Shown here: positions 7,988-18,345 of the stretch, in pieces
How positions within the stretch are numbered: the stretch's first letter is position 1
Layout of the letters: the number at the start of each line of letters is the position of its first letter
NCBI GenBank assembly: GCA_031292035.1
Contig: JARLHX010000359.1
Span: forward strand, 45,727-109,726
Source: Negativicutes bacterium
Lineage (GTDB): Bacteria; Bacillota_C; Negativicutes; Sporomusales_B; JARLHX01
Length of the DNA stretch: 64,000 nucleotides
Direction of reading: 5' to 3'
Program-made: the position numbers and the translations under genes
Notes under the pieces: model-generated
Seen by the model: the letters and a program-made list of their open reading frames with translations, nothing else
The model's database searches: none
Told to the model about the DNA's origin: nothing

Positions 7988-9583
7988 TCAAAACGGTCGA
8001 TATTCTTTTATCACTGCCACCGCCGCGTTCATTCCGTCCAGCGCTGCGCTCATGATGCCACCGGCATAGCCGGCCCCCTCACCCACCGGGTATAAACCGG
8101 CGATGTTGAGCGACATCTGATTTTCACCGCGCAATAGTCTGACCGGGGCCGAGGTTCGGGTTTCCACTCCGGTCATGACAGCCCCAGGATGGTCAAACCC
8201 CCGGATCCGCCGGCCAAAATCCGGCAGGGCTCTGGCCAGGGTGGCTGCCACGAAATCGGGCAGGCAGTTCCTTAGATCGGCGGCCTGTGTTGCCGGACGG
8301 TAGCTCGGTTTGCTCAAGAATTGCTGCCCGGAAGCCTTTCCGGCAAGAAAATCGCCTACCGTCTGGACCGGAGCGGCATAACCGCCGCCACCGCACTGAA
8401 AGGCGAGTTCTTCATAACGCCGCTGAAACTCGATGCCGCCCAGCACCCCAGGAAAATCGGCAGTGGTAACGTTGACTGCCAGAGCACTGTTGGCCAGTCC
8501 CGAAGCCCGGCTGAAATGGCTCATGCCGTTGGTGACAACCCCGCCGGCCTCAGAGGCGGCAGCCACCACCAGGCCGCCGGGACACATACAAAAAGAATAG
8601 GCGGTGCGCCCGCTGGTTTTCTCATGATAGACCAAAGAGTAGTCGGCAGCACCAAGACTGGCATGTCCGGCCATATCGCCGTACTGGGCGCGGTCAACCA
8701 TTTCCTGGGGGTGTTCGATACGAACCCCGATGGCGAAGGGTTTTGCCTCCATCGCCAGCCCGTGCCGATGAAGCATCTGGTATGTATCCCGGGCGCTGTG
8801 ACCGATGCCGAACAAGGCGACAGCACAAGGAATACGGCGATTTTCGTTGACCACTAATGCTGTCAGTCGATCATCAACCACTTCGATATCGGTGACTTTG
8901 GCCTCGAATTCGACTTGGCCGCCGGCAGCGACAATCTGCTGGCGAAGATTTTTCACTACCCGCCGCAGCATGTCGGTGCCGATATGCGGCTTGTGTAAAT
9001 ATTTAATTTCCGGCGGTGCGCCGGCGGCGATGAGCCTGTCCAGCACTTCTCCCAACCGCGGGTCGTTCACCCTGGTGGTGAGCTTGCCGTCGGAAAAGGT
9101 ACCGGCCCCGCCTTCGCCGAACTGCACGTTGGACTCTGGATCAAATTGCCCGCTCTGCCAGAACTGGGCCACCTCCCGGCTGCGCCGGTCGACGTCCCGG
9201 CCCCGCTCCAGCACGAGCGGCCGATAGCCGTGTTCGGCCAACAGCAGGGCTGCCAATAGTCCTGCCGGTCCGGCGCCAACAATGACCGGCGGGTGTTCAA
9301 GGCTTTCGCTGCCCAACACAAGCGGGTCGGGCCTGGTCTCCGGCCTGATGCTCACGTCCTTGTCGCCATTCAGCCTGGCCAGGACCTGTCCCTCAGCCGT
9401 ATGCACCGCTACATCCAGGGAATAGACAAAAGCGATATTACTCTTGCGCCGGGCGTCAACAGCCCGACGGGCAATGGCGACAGTCGCGATGCCCCCTGGC
9501 GGCAGCCTGAGCCGGCGGGCGGCAAGCTCGGTCAGCGGCGTATTCTCTTCCACCGGGACACGAAAATTAATAATGCGCAGCAA
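7988..9583 (-). CDS. FAD-dependent dehydrogenase-like protein (COG2509 type)
   Basis: This 531-residue flavoprotein has the dinucleotide-binding motif GAGPAGLLAALLLAEHG near residues 102-118, followed by a second FAD contact (VLERG). An N-terminal domain of about 90 residues precedes the Rossmann fold, and a glycine-rich FAD-closing segment (YPVGEGAGYAGGIMSAALDG) lies near the C-terminus. Such proteins are widespread in Bacillota, but their substrate is not known. It sits between cdaR and glmM with 12-13 bp gaps and therefore belongs to the same operon. In Bacillus the cdaA-cdaR-glmM cluster lacks this gene, so its role here is open; a redox task linked to cell-wall precursors is speculation. 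Confidence 0.85.
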   Translation of the reverse strand: MLRIINFRVPVEENTPLTELAARRLRLPPGGIATVAIARRAVDARRKSNIAFVYSLDVAVHTAEGQVLARLNGDKDVSIRPETRPDPLVLGSESLEHPPVIVGAGPAGLLAALLLAEHGYRPLVLERGRDVDRRSREVAQFWQSGQFDPESNVQFGEGGAGTFSDGKLTTRVNDPRLGEVLDRLIAAGAPPEIKYLHKPHIGTDMLRRVVKNLRQQIVAAGGQVEFEAKVTDIEVVDDRLTALVVNENRRIPCAVALFGIGHSARDTYQMLHRHGLAMEAKPFAIGVRIEHPQEMVDRAQYGDMAGHASLGAADYSLVYHEKTSGRTAYSFCMCPGGLVVAAASEAGGVVTNGMSHFSRASGLANSALAVNVTTADFPGVLGGIEFQRRYEELAFQCGGGGYAAPVQTVGDFLAGKASGQQFLSKPSYRPATQAADLRNCLPDFVAATLARALPDFGRRIRGFDHPGAVMTGVETRTSAPVRLLRGENQMSLNIAGLYPVGEGAGYAGGIMSAALDGMNAAVAVIKEYRPF

Positions 9584-9595
9584 TGATTTTCCCCT

Positions 9596-10516
9596 CTACC
9601 GGCCCGCAACTACGCTGATCTGTACTGTGACCGTGCTTTGCGAAGCCAGCATGCCTTCTTTTAGTTGGAGCTTGACTTCTTTAATGGTGTCACGGGTAAG
9701 ACCGGCAAGGTTAATGGGCTCGGTGTAAACAACGTCGATTTTTTCCAGTGTCTGCGGGTCGCCGCTGATTTCCACTTTCGTCGGTTTGGTGGTGATGCCT
9801 CTGAGGACCGTGCCCGGAGCAAGCTCACCATACATGATCGGCTTGACGTCCACGGCTTTTTGATTGAGGCCGCGCACCAGCGTGGCCGAAATATTGACTT
9901 TATCGGGATAAAGGGTCAGTCCCTCGACTTCCTTGCCGTCCCGGCTGATGACCACCGGTAGGACGCCAACAATAAAGTCGGCGTTTCTTCCAGCGAGTTC
10001 CAGCGGCAGCAGCACTTTATCCGCTAATTCGACGCCGCTCCGCGGCCCTTCGATGGTCACCTGCTCCGGATTGGCCACAACCTTGGCCACCGCGGTGCCT
10101 GTCGCCGCCGTCCCGGTGAGTCTGATCTCCACCGGCAGTTTCCGGCTGACTACAGTGTCCAGCCTGACCTGCACCTTATCAGGGCTGACTTCGATGAGTT
10201 CCAGGCTCAGGGGCACCTGAGCCGATATTTTGGCGGTATGCCGGCCCTCGCCCAGGCCTTTCATATCGAGATAGGCTTTGATGTCCTGGGCCTGCAGTCC
10301 GGCGATGATACTCCGCGAGCCGCGCACCTTGATCCGCACCGCATCAGGAGAATCGACAGCCACCAGCGGGCTGACGACGTTGCGGGTCTCCAGTGGCACG
10401 GTGAGCGACGCCTCCACCGGCGGATTTTGTTCGTTGGTGACATATAGCCACAGCACCAACGCCAGGATGAGGGCCAAAATTTTAGCGGTAATATTTTTCC
10501 CGCGTCTTCTGTCCAT
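9596..10516 (-). CDS. cdaR: YbbR-domain regulator of diadenylate cyclase
   Basis: CdaR is a membrane-anchored extracellular protein that modulates CdaA. An N-terminal transmembrane helix (LALILALVLWLYV, about residues 12-24) is preceded by basic residues and followed by YbbR repeats of about 80 residues each (three are apparent up to residue 306). The start is the ATG at 10516, which overlaps the cdaA stop (TAATG); the further upstream TTG lies inside the GGAGG ribosome site. Tight overlap with cdaA indicates coupled expression. Confidence 0.93.
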   Translation of the reverse strand: MDRRRGKNITAKILALILALVLWLYVTNEQNPPVEASLTVPLETRNVVSPLVAVDSPDAVRIKVRGSRSIIAGLQAQDIKAYLDMKGLGEGRHTAKISAQVPLSLELIEVSPDKVQVRLDTVVSRKLPVEIRLTGTAATGTAVAKVVANPEQVTIEGPRSGVELADKVLLPLELAGRNADFIVGVLPVVISRDGKEVEGLTLYPDKVNISATLVRGLNQKAVDVKPIMYGELAPGTVLRGITTKPTKVEISGDPQTLEKIDVVYTEPINLAGLTRDTIKEVKLQLKEGMLASQSTVTVQISVVAGR

Positions 10517-11334
10517 TATGACGACGGCCTCCAATTGAAAATATCGCTGAGTGAAGTGGCTTTGGTGGCAAATACCGGCATGAGATAAGCGGCCAGCCGC
10601 TCCGGCTCGACATAGCGCACCAGCTGGCCGCCCTCAGCGACCGATATGATGCCGGTCTCTTCGCTGACCACCACTATCAGCGAGTCGACTTGCTCGCTGA
10701 GACCAAGGGCCGCCCTGTGCCGAGTGCCCAGTTCTTTGCCCAGGCTGCGGTCGTCAGACAGGGGAAGAATGCACCCTGCCGCCATAGCACGGTTGCCGCG
10801 GATAATCACTGCCCCGTCGTGGAGGGGCGAATTCGGAATAAAGACATTGGTCAGAAACTCGCTGGACACCAGCCCATCGAGTTTGATGCCTGTTTCGATA
10901 TAGTCATTGAGCCCAGTCTCGCGCTCGAAAACCAGCAGTGCGCCGATCTTATTCTTGGCCAGCACTGTCACTGCCCTGACAAGCTCTTCCGTCAAAACTT
11001 TCGTCTCTTCTTCATTCAAAAAAGCGCTCTTAGAAAACAATTTACCCCGGCCGAGTTGTTCCAGCGCCCTACGCAGTTCAGGCTGGAATACGATCGGCAA
11101 CGCGACCAGGACCACAGTCATGGTTTTCTGCAGCAGCCAATTGATGACATTGAGGCCGAACCACTTACTGACAAGGGTGGCGACCAGCAGCACAATAAGA
11201 CCCTTGAGCAGTGCTACCGCCCGGGTGTCCCGAATCATAAAATATAGCTTGTAAAGTACAAGAGCCACCAGAACGATATCGACGATGTCAAGCAGAGTGA
11301 TCGTCGATATAATCCCTCGGATTTGCAGCAGCAT
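10516..11334 (-). CDS. cdaA: Membrane-bound diadenylate cyclase
   Basis: CdaA joins two ATP into cyclic di-AMP, which controls potassium and osmolyte uptake and cell-wall homeostasis. The 272-residue protein has three predicted membrane segments (about 12-32, 40-58 and 64-85), then a DAC domain with the catalytic motifs DGA at 173-175 and GTRHR at 203-207. Both motifs are intact, so the enzyme should be active. It is the first gene of the cdaA-cdaR-FAD-glmM-glmS run; GAGGTG before the ATG is the ribosome site. The 90 bp upstream contain TAGAAT, a possible -10, without a convincing -35. Confidence 0.96.
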   Translation of the reverse strand: MLLQIRGIISTITLLDIVDIVLVALVLYKLYFMIRDTRAVALLKGLIVLLVATLVSKWFGLNVINWLLQKTMTVVLVALPIVFQPELRRALEQLGRGKLFSKSAFLNEEETKVLTEELVRAVTVLAKNKIGALLVFERETGLNDYIETGIKLDGLVSSEFLTNVFIPNSPLHDGAVIIRGNRAMAAGCILPLSDDRSLGKELGTRHRAALGLSEQVDSLIVVVSEETGIISVAEGGQLVRYVEPERLAAYLMPVFATKATSLSDIFNWRPSS

Positions 11335-11425
11335 AGCCGCACCTCGCAGTCATATTCGCTACAACTATTCTACCCAAAAACAGGAAAAACCTTTTGCCAA
11401 AGACCATCTCTGAAGAAAAACTCCT

Positions 11426-11460
11426 AAAAATGCCTCCCGGAGTTACCTGCGGGAGGCATT
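11426..11460 (-). terminator. Intrinsic terminator of the arg-ilvE transcript
   Basis: A GC-rich hairpin (ATGCCTCCCG/CGGGAGGCAT, 10 bp) ends in TTTTT on the minus strand, 10 bp past the ilvE stop codon. It closes the arginine/ilvE run before the cdaA operon. Confidence 0.85.
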
Positions 11461-11470
11461 CATCACTGCG

Positions 11471-12544
11471 TTATATTTTGGCCACCTTTTCCACCCAGCC
11501 GAATTTGTCTGGTACTGTCCCATACTGAAGACCGGTTACATGGTCGAACAGTTTTTGGGAGAATGGCCCGGTTTTGTTGTTGTTAACAACGATTTTCTGC
11601 CCTTTCCAGGAGAGCTCACCAACCGGAGAAATAACGGCCGCCGTACCTGAACCGAAGACTTCTTCCAGTTCGCCTTTTTCATGGGCGGCAAAAATCTCGT
11701 CCACAGTAATGACTCTTTCGATGACTTTGACGCCCCAGTCCTTGGCAAGTTCGATGACCGTCCGACGGGTGATACCGCCGAGAATGCTGCCGGTAAGGGC
11801 AGGGGTAATAATTTCGCCGTTAATCTTGAAGAAGATGTTCGAGGTACCCACTTCTTCAACATATTTACGTTCCACGGCATCCAGCCAGAGGACCTGATCA
11901 TAGCCTTCTTTTTTGGCCTCCACCTGAGCCTTGAGGCTGGCTGCATAGTTGGCAGGCGTTTTCGCTTCGCCCAGACCGCCATGGACAGCCCGGACGTATT
12001 TGTCTTCCACCTTGATTTTTGTCGGGCTGAAACCAGAGGAATAGTAAGCTCCGACCGGCGAAAGAATGATGAACAGTTTATAGGTGTCAGAAACTTTGAC
12101 CCCGACATAGGGATCGACAGCCATGACAAACGGCCGGATATACAGCGAAGTGCCGACTTTGCCGGGAATCCATCGCTTATCAAGGTCGATCAGGGCGCAC
12201 AGGCAGTCATGCAGCACTTTTGTATCCATCTGAGGAATGGACAGGATGTCGGCCGAGCGGTTGAACCGGTTGAGGTAGTCCATGGTCCGGAAGATGACCA
12301 CCTCGTTGGCCGTGTTGCGAAAAGCCTTCATTCCTTCGAAGATCGCCTGACCGTAGTGAAGCGCCATTGCCGATGGCTGTATAGGAACTTCGCCATACGG
12401 GATAATTTGGGGATTGAACCAGCCTTTGCCGGTTTCATAATCCATAACAAACATGTGATCGGTAAAATACTTGCCAAATCCCAGTTTGTCGGTGTCAGGA
12501 ATTACACCGGGTTTAGCAACTTTAGTAACCGTCATATCAACCAT
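11471..12544 (-). CDS. ilvE: Branched-chain amino acid aminotransferase
   Basis: IlvE is a PLP enzyme that transfers amino groups between glutamate and the keto acids of leucine, isoleucine and valine. The 357-residue fold-type IV protein has the GGLGEAKTPANYA segment holding the catalytic Lys, the EVGTSNIFF motif that binds the PLP/carboxylate, and the GSILGGITR phosphate-binding segment. The start is placed at ATG 12544 because GAGGGGG lies 7 bp upstream; an in-frame start 11 codons earlier precedes that ribosome site. It lies 68 bp after argH with no terminator between, so it may be read from the arg promoter. Confidence 0.95.
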   Translation of the reverse strand: MVDMTVTKVAKPGVIPDTDKLGFGKYFTDHMFVMDYETGKGWFNPQIIPYGEVPIQPSAMALHYGQAIFEGMKAFRNTANEVVIFRTMDYLNRFNRSADILSIPQMDTKVLHDCLCALIDLDKRWIPGKVGTSLYIRPFVMAVDPYVGVKVSDTYKLFIILSPVGAYYSSGFSPTKIKVEDKYVRAVHGGLGEAKTPANYAASLKAQVEAKKEGYDQVLWLDAVERKYVEEVGTSNIFFKINGEIITPALTGSILGGITRRTVIELAKDWGVKVIERVITVDEIFAAHEKGELEEVFGSGTAAVISPVGELSWKGQKIVVNNNKTGPFSQKLFDHVTGLQYGTVPDKFGWVEKVAKI

Positions 12545-12612
12545 TTTGAAAGCCCCCTCTTCATGGTCACCAACCAATAATATCCATCCGATCCAGAAGA
12601 TCTTACGGAAAA

Positions 12613-14027
12613 TTATATATTGTTTTGCTGGTAGGTGTCAAGCAGGGAAAGCTGCTTTTGCAGGGCTTTCCGGCCTCTGGCAATGGCCTCGGCGACCTGT
12701 TCGGGCGAGGTGCCGCCATAGGAATTCCGTGCATTGACACAGGTTTCCACCTGGATGGCTTCCAGGATGTCGTCCTCGAATAATGGCGAGAAATGTTTGA
12801 ATTCTGCCAAAGAAAAATCGGTGAGTTTTTTCCCTTCTTCGATGGCATGGCGGACACTTTTGCCCACTACTTCATGGGCCTGCCGGAAGGGCAGCCCTTT
12901 TTTGACCAGGTAATCAGCCATGTCGGTGGCGTTGGAGAAGTCCTCGCGGGCCGCTTCCAGCATCCGCGGGGCATTAATCTTCATGCCTCTCAGCATGGAG
13001 GCATAAACCGACAGGCTGAACTTCACGGTATCGATGGTATCAAAAAGGCCTTCTTTATGTTCGTGCAGGTCTTTGTTGTAGGCCAGCGGCAATCCCTTGG
13101 CAACTGTCAGCAGGGCCATCAGGTGGCCGAAGATCCGGCCGCTCTTGCCCCGCACCAGTTCGGCCACATCAGGGTTTTTCTTCTGCGGCATGATGCTGGA
13201 GCCGGTGCAGTGGGCGTCGTCCAGCTCAATGAAGGAAAACTCGGCACTGGACCAGAGGATGATTTCCTCGCTCAGCCTGCTGAGATGGACCATCAGAATG
13301 GAGGCGAAGGACAGAAACTCCAATATGTAATCCCGGTCGCTGACAGCGTCGATACTGTTGTCATAGACGGCGCCGAATTTCAGCTGCTCGGCTACAAAAT
13401 GACGGTCGATGGGGAAGGTGGTGCCTGCCAGGGCTCCGGCTCCCAGCGGCATGAGGTCGGCGCGGTCCCACACCCCCTGCAGGCGGCTGAAGTCGCGAAG
13501 CAGCATAAACAGATAGGCCAGCATGTGCTGGGCGAAGAGAATGGGCTGGGCCCGCTGGAGATGGGTGTAGCCCGGCATGATGACATCATGATGTTTTTCG
13601 GCGGTCTCAAGCACCGCCGCCGCCAGGTCGGACAGCAGCTTGCCGACAGTGATGATTTCCTGTTTCATATAGAGGTGGGTATCGAGCGCCACCTGGTCGT
13701 TGCGGCTGCGGGCGGTATGGAGCTTGCCTCCGACCGGGCCGACACGTTCAGTCAAGCGTTTTTCGATGTTCATATGAATATCTTCGAGCCCAATTTCGAA
13801 CGAGAATTTACCGGCCTCGATATCAGCCAAAATGCCTTCCAGCCCCTGGATAATGGTGTCAGCCTCCGCCTGGCTGATGATGCCGCATTTGGCCAGCATC
13901 CTGGCATGAGCGGTACTGCCGGCGATGTCCTGCCGGTAAAGTCGGCTGTCAAAAGAAATGGAGGAGGTAAATTCCTCCACCGCAATATCGGTGCTTTTCG
14001 CGAATCTACCGCCCCACAACTTGCTCA

Positions 14028-14028
<1 letters not shown>
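12613..14028 (-). CDS. argH: Argininosuccinate lyase
   Basis: ArgH splits argininosuccinate into arginine and fumarate, the last step of arginine synthesis. The 471-residue protein has the fumarase-superfamily signature [11 protein letters not shown] at 276-286 (mobile catalytic serine loop) and the conserved [10 protein letters not shown] block at about 153-162. The ATG overlaps the argG stop by one base (TAATG), so translation is coupled. It is the last arg gene in the run. Confidence 0.98.
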
Positions 14029-15239
<1,211 letters not shown>

Positions 15240-15252
15240 CCAACATTCCTCC

Positions 15253-16188
15253 TTAATTCTTGCCCATCAGCAGGGCCATAATGGCTTTTTGGACATGCAG
15301 GCGATTTTCCGCTTCATCGAAGACGACCGACTGCGGTCCTTCCAATACTTCATCGGTGATTTCCTCGCCGCGATGGGCTGGTAGACAGTGCATAACAATG
15401 GCGTCCGGCTTGGCGACCTTCATCAGGGCACCGTTGAGCTGGTAGGCGGCGAAGGCCTGCTTGCGACGAGCCTGTTCAGCCTCCATACCCATACTGGCCC
15501 AGACGTCGGTGTAGAGGACGTCGGCGTCAGCCGCCGCTGCTTGGGGATCGGCGGTCACTGTGATCTTGCTGCCGCTGGCAACCGCGTCGGCCTTGGCTTC
15601 GGCGAGAACGGTCGGATGGGGTTCATAGCCGGCCGGACAGGCCACTGCGATGTCCATCCCAACCTTGGCCGAAATATGTAGCAGGGCGTTGGCCATGTTG
15701 TTGCCATCGCCAATATAAGCCAGTTTACGGCCTTTGAGGTCGCCTTTGTGTTCGATGGCGGTAAAAAGGTCAGCTAGCGCCTGACAGGGATGCAGGTAGT
15801 CGGTCAGGCCGTTGATGATGGGAATATCGGCGTAGCGGGCCAGTTCCTCGACCTCGGCGTGGGCAAAGGTCCGGATCATGATGCCGTCCAGATAGCGCGA
15901 CAATACCCGAGCGGTATCCTTTACCGGCTCGCCACGACCGATTTGCAGGTCGTTGGCGCTGAGAAAGAGGGCTGTGCCTCCCAATTGCCACATGCCTACC
16001 TCAAAGGACACCCTGGTGCGGGTAGAGGCCTTCTGGAAGATCATGCCGAGCGTTTTCCCTTTGAGGAGATGGTGCTCTTCCCCTTGTTTTTGCATGGCTT
16101 TCAGTTTTTTGGTCAGATCAAAGATCTGATACACTTCATCAACCGATAAATCATGTATGGAAAGCAAATCTTTCTTCTGCAAACTCAA
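15253..16188 (-). CDS. argF: Ornithine carbamoyltransferase
   Basis: ArgF makes citrulline from ornithine and carbamoyl phosphate. The 311-residue protein has the carbamoyl-phosphate motif STRTR at 55-59, the HPCQ motif, and the ornithine-binding HCLPAHRG loop near residue 268. An anabolic role is inferred from its place between argD and argG; a catabolic arcB would normally sit with arcA/arcC. Confidence 0.97.
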   Translation of the reverse strand: MSLQKKDLLSIHDLSVDEVYQIFDLTKKLKAMQKQGEEHHLLKGKTLGMIFQKASTRTRVSFEVGMWQLGGTALFLSANDLQIGRGEPVKDTARVLSRYLDGIMIRTFAHAEVEELARYADIPIINGLTDYLHPCQALADLFTAIEHKGDLKGRKLAYIGDGNNMANALLHISAKVGMDIAVACPAGYEPHPTVLAEAKADAVASGSKITVTADPQAAAADADVLYTDVWASMGMEAEQARRKQAFAAYQLNGALMKVAKPDAIVMHCLPAHRGEEITDEVLEGPQSVVFDEAENRLHVQKAIMALLMGKN

Positions 16189-16234
16189 AACAATTCCCCC
16201 TGTACATAAAACAGTAAAACAAATAATGCGCGAC

Positions 16235-17425
16235 CTATATGGCGGCTAAAACATGATCCAGTGTCGTCACCACTTCGTCGACATGTTTTTTGGTGATATT
16301 GAGCGGCGGAACAAAACGGAGGATGTCGCCGGCGGTGCAATTGATGATCGCACCCTTCTCCATGCAGGCGGTGACGATGTCTTTGCCCGGAAAGGTCAGT
16401 TTGACGCCGATCATCAGCCCCTGTCCCCTGACTTCGGTGATCAGGGCCGGGTATTTGGCTTTGAGTCCAGCCAGTTCTTGCAACATATATTGTCCCATGG
16501 CTGCAGCGTTGGCTTCGAGGCCCTCGCTCGCGATGGCGGCCAGCACGGCGTTGGCGGCGGCGCAGGCTAGCGGATTGCCGCCGAAGGTCGACCCGTGGTC
16601 GCCGGGATGGAATACGGCCGCGACTTTGTCGCTGGCGAGGAAGGCGCCGATCGGCACCCCGCCGCCCAGGCCCTTGGCCAGGGTCATGATATCAGGTTTG
16701 ACACCGGAGTGCTGGAAGGCAAACATCTTGCCGGTCCGGCCCATGCCGGTCTGGATTTCGTCATAAATCAGCAGGGCTCCGTTTTTGTCGCAAATCTCCC
16801 GCGCGCCCTGGAGGTAGCCAGGATCAGGAATATTGATGCCGCCTTCGCCCTGGATGGGCTCGATGATGACGGCGCAGGTTTTGGCCGACACCGCAGCGGC
16901 AAGGGCCGCAAGATCGTTGTAGGGTACGTGGCCGAAGCCCTGGGGCAGCGGCTCGAGGCCTTCTTTATACTTGGGCTGGGCGGTAGCGGTCAGGGTGGCG
17001 AGGGTCCGGCCGTGGAAACAGTTTTCGGCGGTCAGGATCTCCACCCGGTCGGAACTCAGCGTCTTGCCGAACTTCCGGGCCAGTTTGATGGCCCCTTCGT
17101 TGGCTTCGGCGCCGCTATTGGCCAAAAATACCTTGTCAAGCCCGCTCAGTTTGGCCAGAGCTTCGATAAGCTGGGCCTGTTCGACGGTGTAGTAGAGATT
17201 GGTGCAATGAATGATTTTACCGGCCTGGGCGGCGATGGCCGCTACCAGGGCGGGATGGTTGTGGCCGAGAATGTTGACCGCGATGCCGGCCAGGAAGTCG
17301 ATATATTTTTTGCCGTTGATGTCGTACACATACGGGCCCTCGCCGTGGGAGAGCACAAGCGGATAGCGGCTGAACACCGGCATATAGTGTTGTTTGTCAG
17401 TGGCAATAACCTGGTTGGCGTTCAT
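16235..17425 (-). CDS. argD: Acetylornithine aminotransferase
   Basis: ArgD is a PLP class-III aminotransferase that converts N-acetylglutamate semialdehyde to N-acetylornithine. The 396-residue protein has the phosphate-binding SGAEANE segment, the IYDEIQTGMGRTG block and the PLP lysine in TLAKGLGGG. The start is ATG 17425, one base after the argB stop codon; an in-frame start 20 codons upstream would lie inside argB. Its ribosome site AAAGGGG lies within the end of argB. Confidence 0.96.
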   Translation of the reverse strand: MNANQVIATDKQHYMPVFSRYPLVLSHGEGPYVYDINGKKYIDFLAGIAVNILGHNHPALVAAIAAQAGKIIHCTNLYYTVEQAQLIEALAKLSGLDKVFLANSGAEANEGAIKLARKFGKTLSSDRVEILTAENCFHGRTLATLTATAQPKYKEGLEPLPQGFGHVPYNDLAALAAAVSAKTCAVIIEPIQGEGGINIPDPGYLQGAREICDKNGALLIYDEIQTGMGRTGKMFAFQHSGVKPDIMTLAKGLGGGVPIGAFLASDKVAAVFHPGDHGSTFGGNPLACAAANAVLAAIASEGLEANAAAMGQYMLQELAGLKAKYPALITEVRGQGLMIGVKLTFPGKDIVTACMEKGAIINCTAGDILRFVPPLNITKKHVDEVVTTLDHVLAAI

Positions 17426-17426
17426 T

Positions 17427-18323
17427 TTATTCGCCCCTTTCTTTGACGACCTCGGTACCAATACCGGTGTCGGTAAATATTTCAAGCAGCAGTGAGTGCA
17501 ACTGACGGCCGTCGATAATGTGGGTTTTGGCCGCGCCGCCTGCCAGCGCCCGGATGCAGGCTTCCACTTTGGGAATCATGCCGCCGTCAACGCTGCCGTC
17601 TTTGATCATCTGCTGCGCCTCGGCGAAGGTAAGGCTGGATATGAAGGTACTCTTGTCGCGATAGTCGCGGTAGATGCCTTCCACATCGGTCAGCAGCAGC
17701 AGTTTTTCGGCCTCCAGCGCTCCGGCAATCTCGCCGGCTACATAGTCGGCGTTGATGTTGTAGCTTTCGCCCTGGCTGCCCACACCGATAGGAGCGATGA
17801 CCGGGATGTAGCCCTGGTCGAGCAGGGTCAGGAGGATCTCCGGATTGACCTTGGTGACATCGCCGACAAAGCCGATATCCACCTCTTTAACGTTATCGCC
17901 TTCATAGACCTTGGCCAGATGTTTGGCGGCCATCAGCAGGCTGGCGTCCTTGCCGTTGAGTCCCACCGCTTTGGCTCCATATAGGTTTAGCAGACCGACA
18001 ATTTCGGTGTTGATCTTGCCGACAAGCACCATCTCCGCCGCATCCATGGTTTCGCTGTCAGTCACCCGAAGGCCGCTGACAAAGGTGGACTGCTTGCCCA
18101 GCTGTTTGAGCATGGCGGTAATTTCCGGCCCTCCGCCGTGGACTACCACCGGCCTCAGGCCGATATACTTCATCAGGATGATGTCCTGAATGACACTGCG
18201 TTTTAGGTCGGCATTGATCATGGCGTTGCCGCCGTATTTGATGACCACCATTTTCCCGACAAACTTCTTGATATAGGGCAGTGTTTCGATCAGCACCGCC
18301 GCTTTTTCTACCGTGCTAAGCAT
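17427..18323 (-). CDS. argB: Acetylglutamate kinase
   Basis: ArgB phosphorylates N-acetylglutamate and is usually the arginine-inhibited control point in organisms that recycle acetyl groups through ArgJ. The 298-residue amino-acid-kinase fold shows VIKYGGNAM near residue 28 and the VVHGGGPEI glycine-rich loop near residue 60. The N-terminal helix (AAVLIETLPYIKKF) is of the type that makes hexameric, arginine-sensitive enzymes; sensitivity itself is inference. Confidence 0.97.
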   Translation of the reverse strand: MLSTVEKAAVLIETLPYIKKFVGKMVVIKYGGNAMINADLKRSVIQDIILMKYIGLRPVVVHGGGPEITAMLKQLGKQSTFVSGLRVTDSETMDAAEMVLVGKINTEIVGLLNLYGAKAVGLNGKDASLLMAAKHLAKVYEGDNVKEVDIGFVGDVTKVNPEILLTLLDQGYIPVIAPIGVGSQGESYNINADYVAGEIAGALEAEKLLLLTDVEGIYRDYRDKSTFISSLTFAEAQQMIKDGSVDGGMIPKVEACIRALAGGAAKTHIIDGRQLHSLLLEIFTDTGIGTEVVKERGE

Positions 18324-18345
18324 AGCCGTTCCTCTCCCTTACAAA

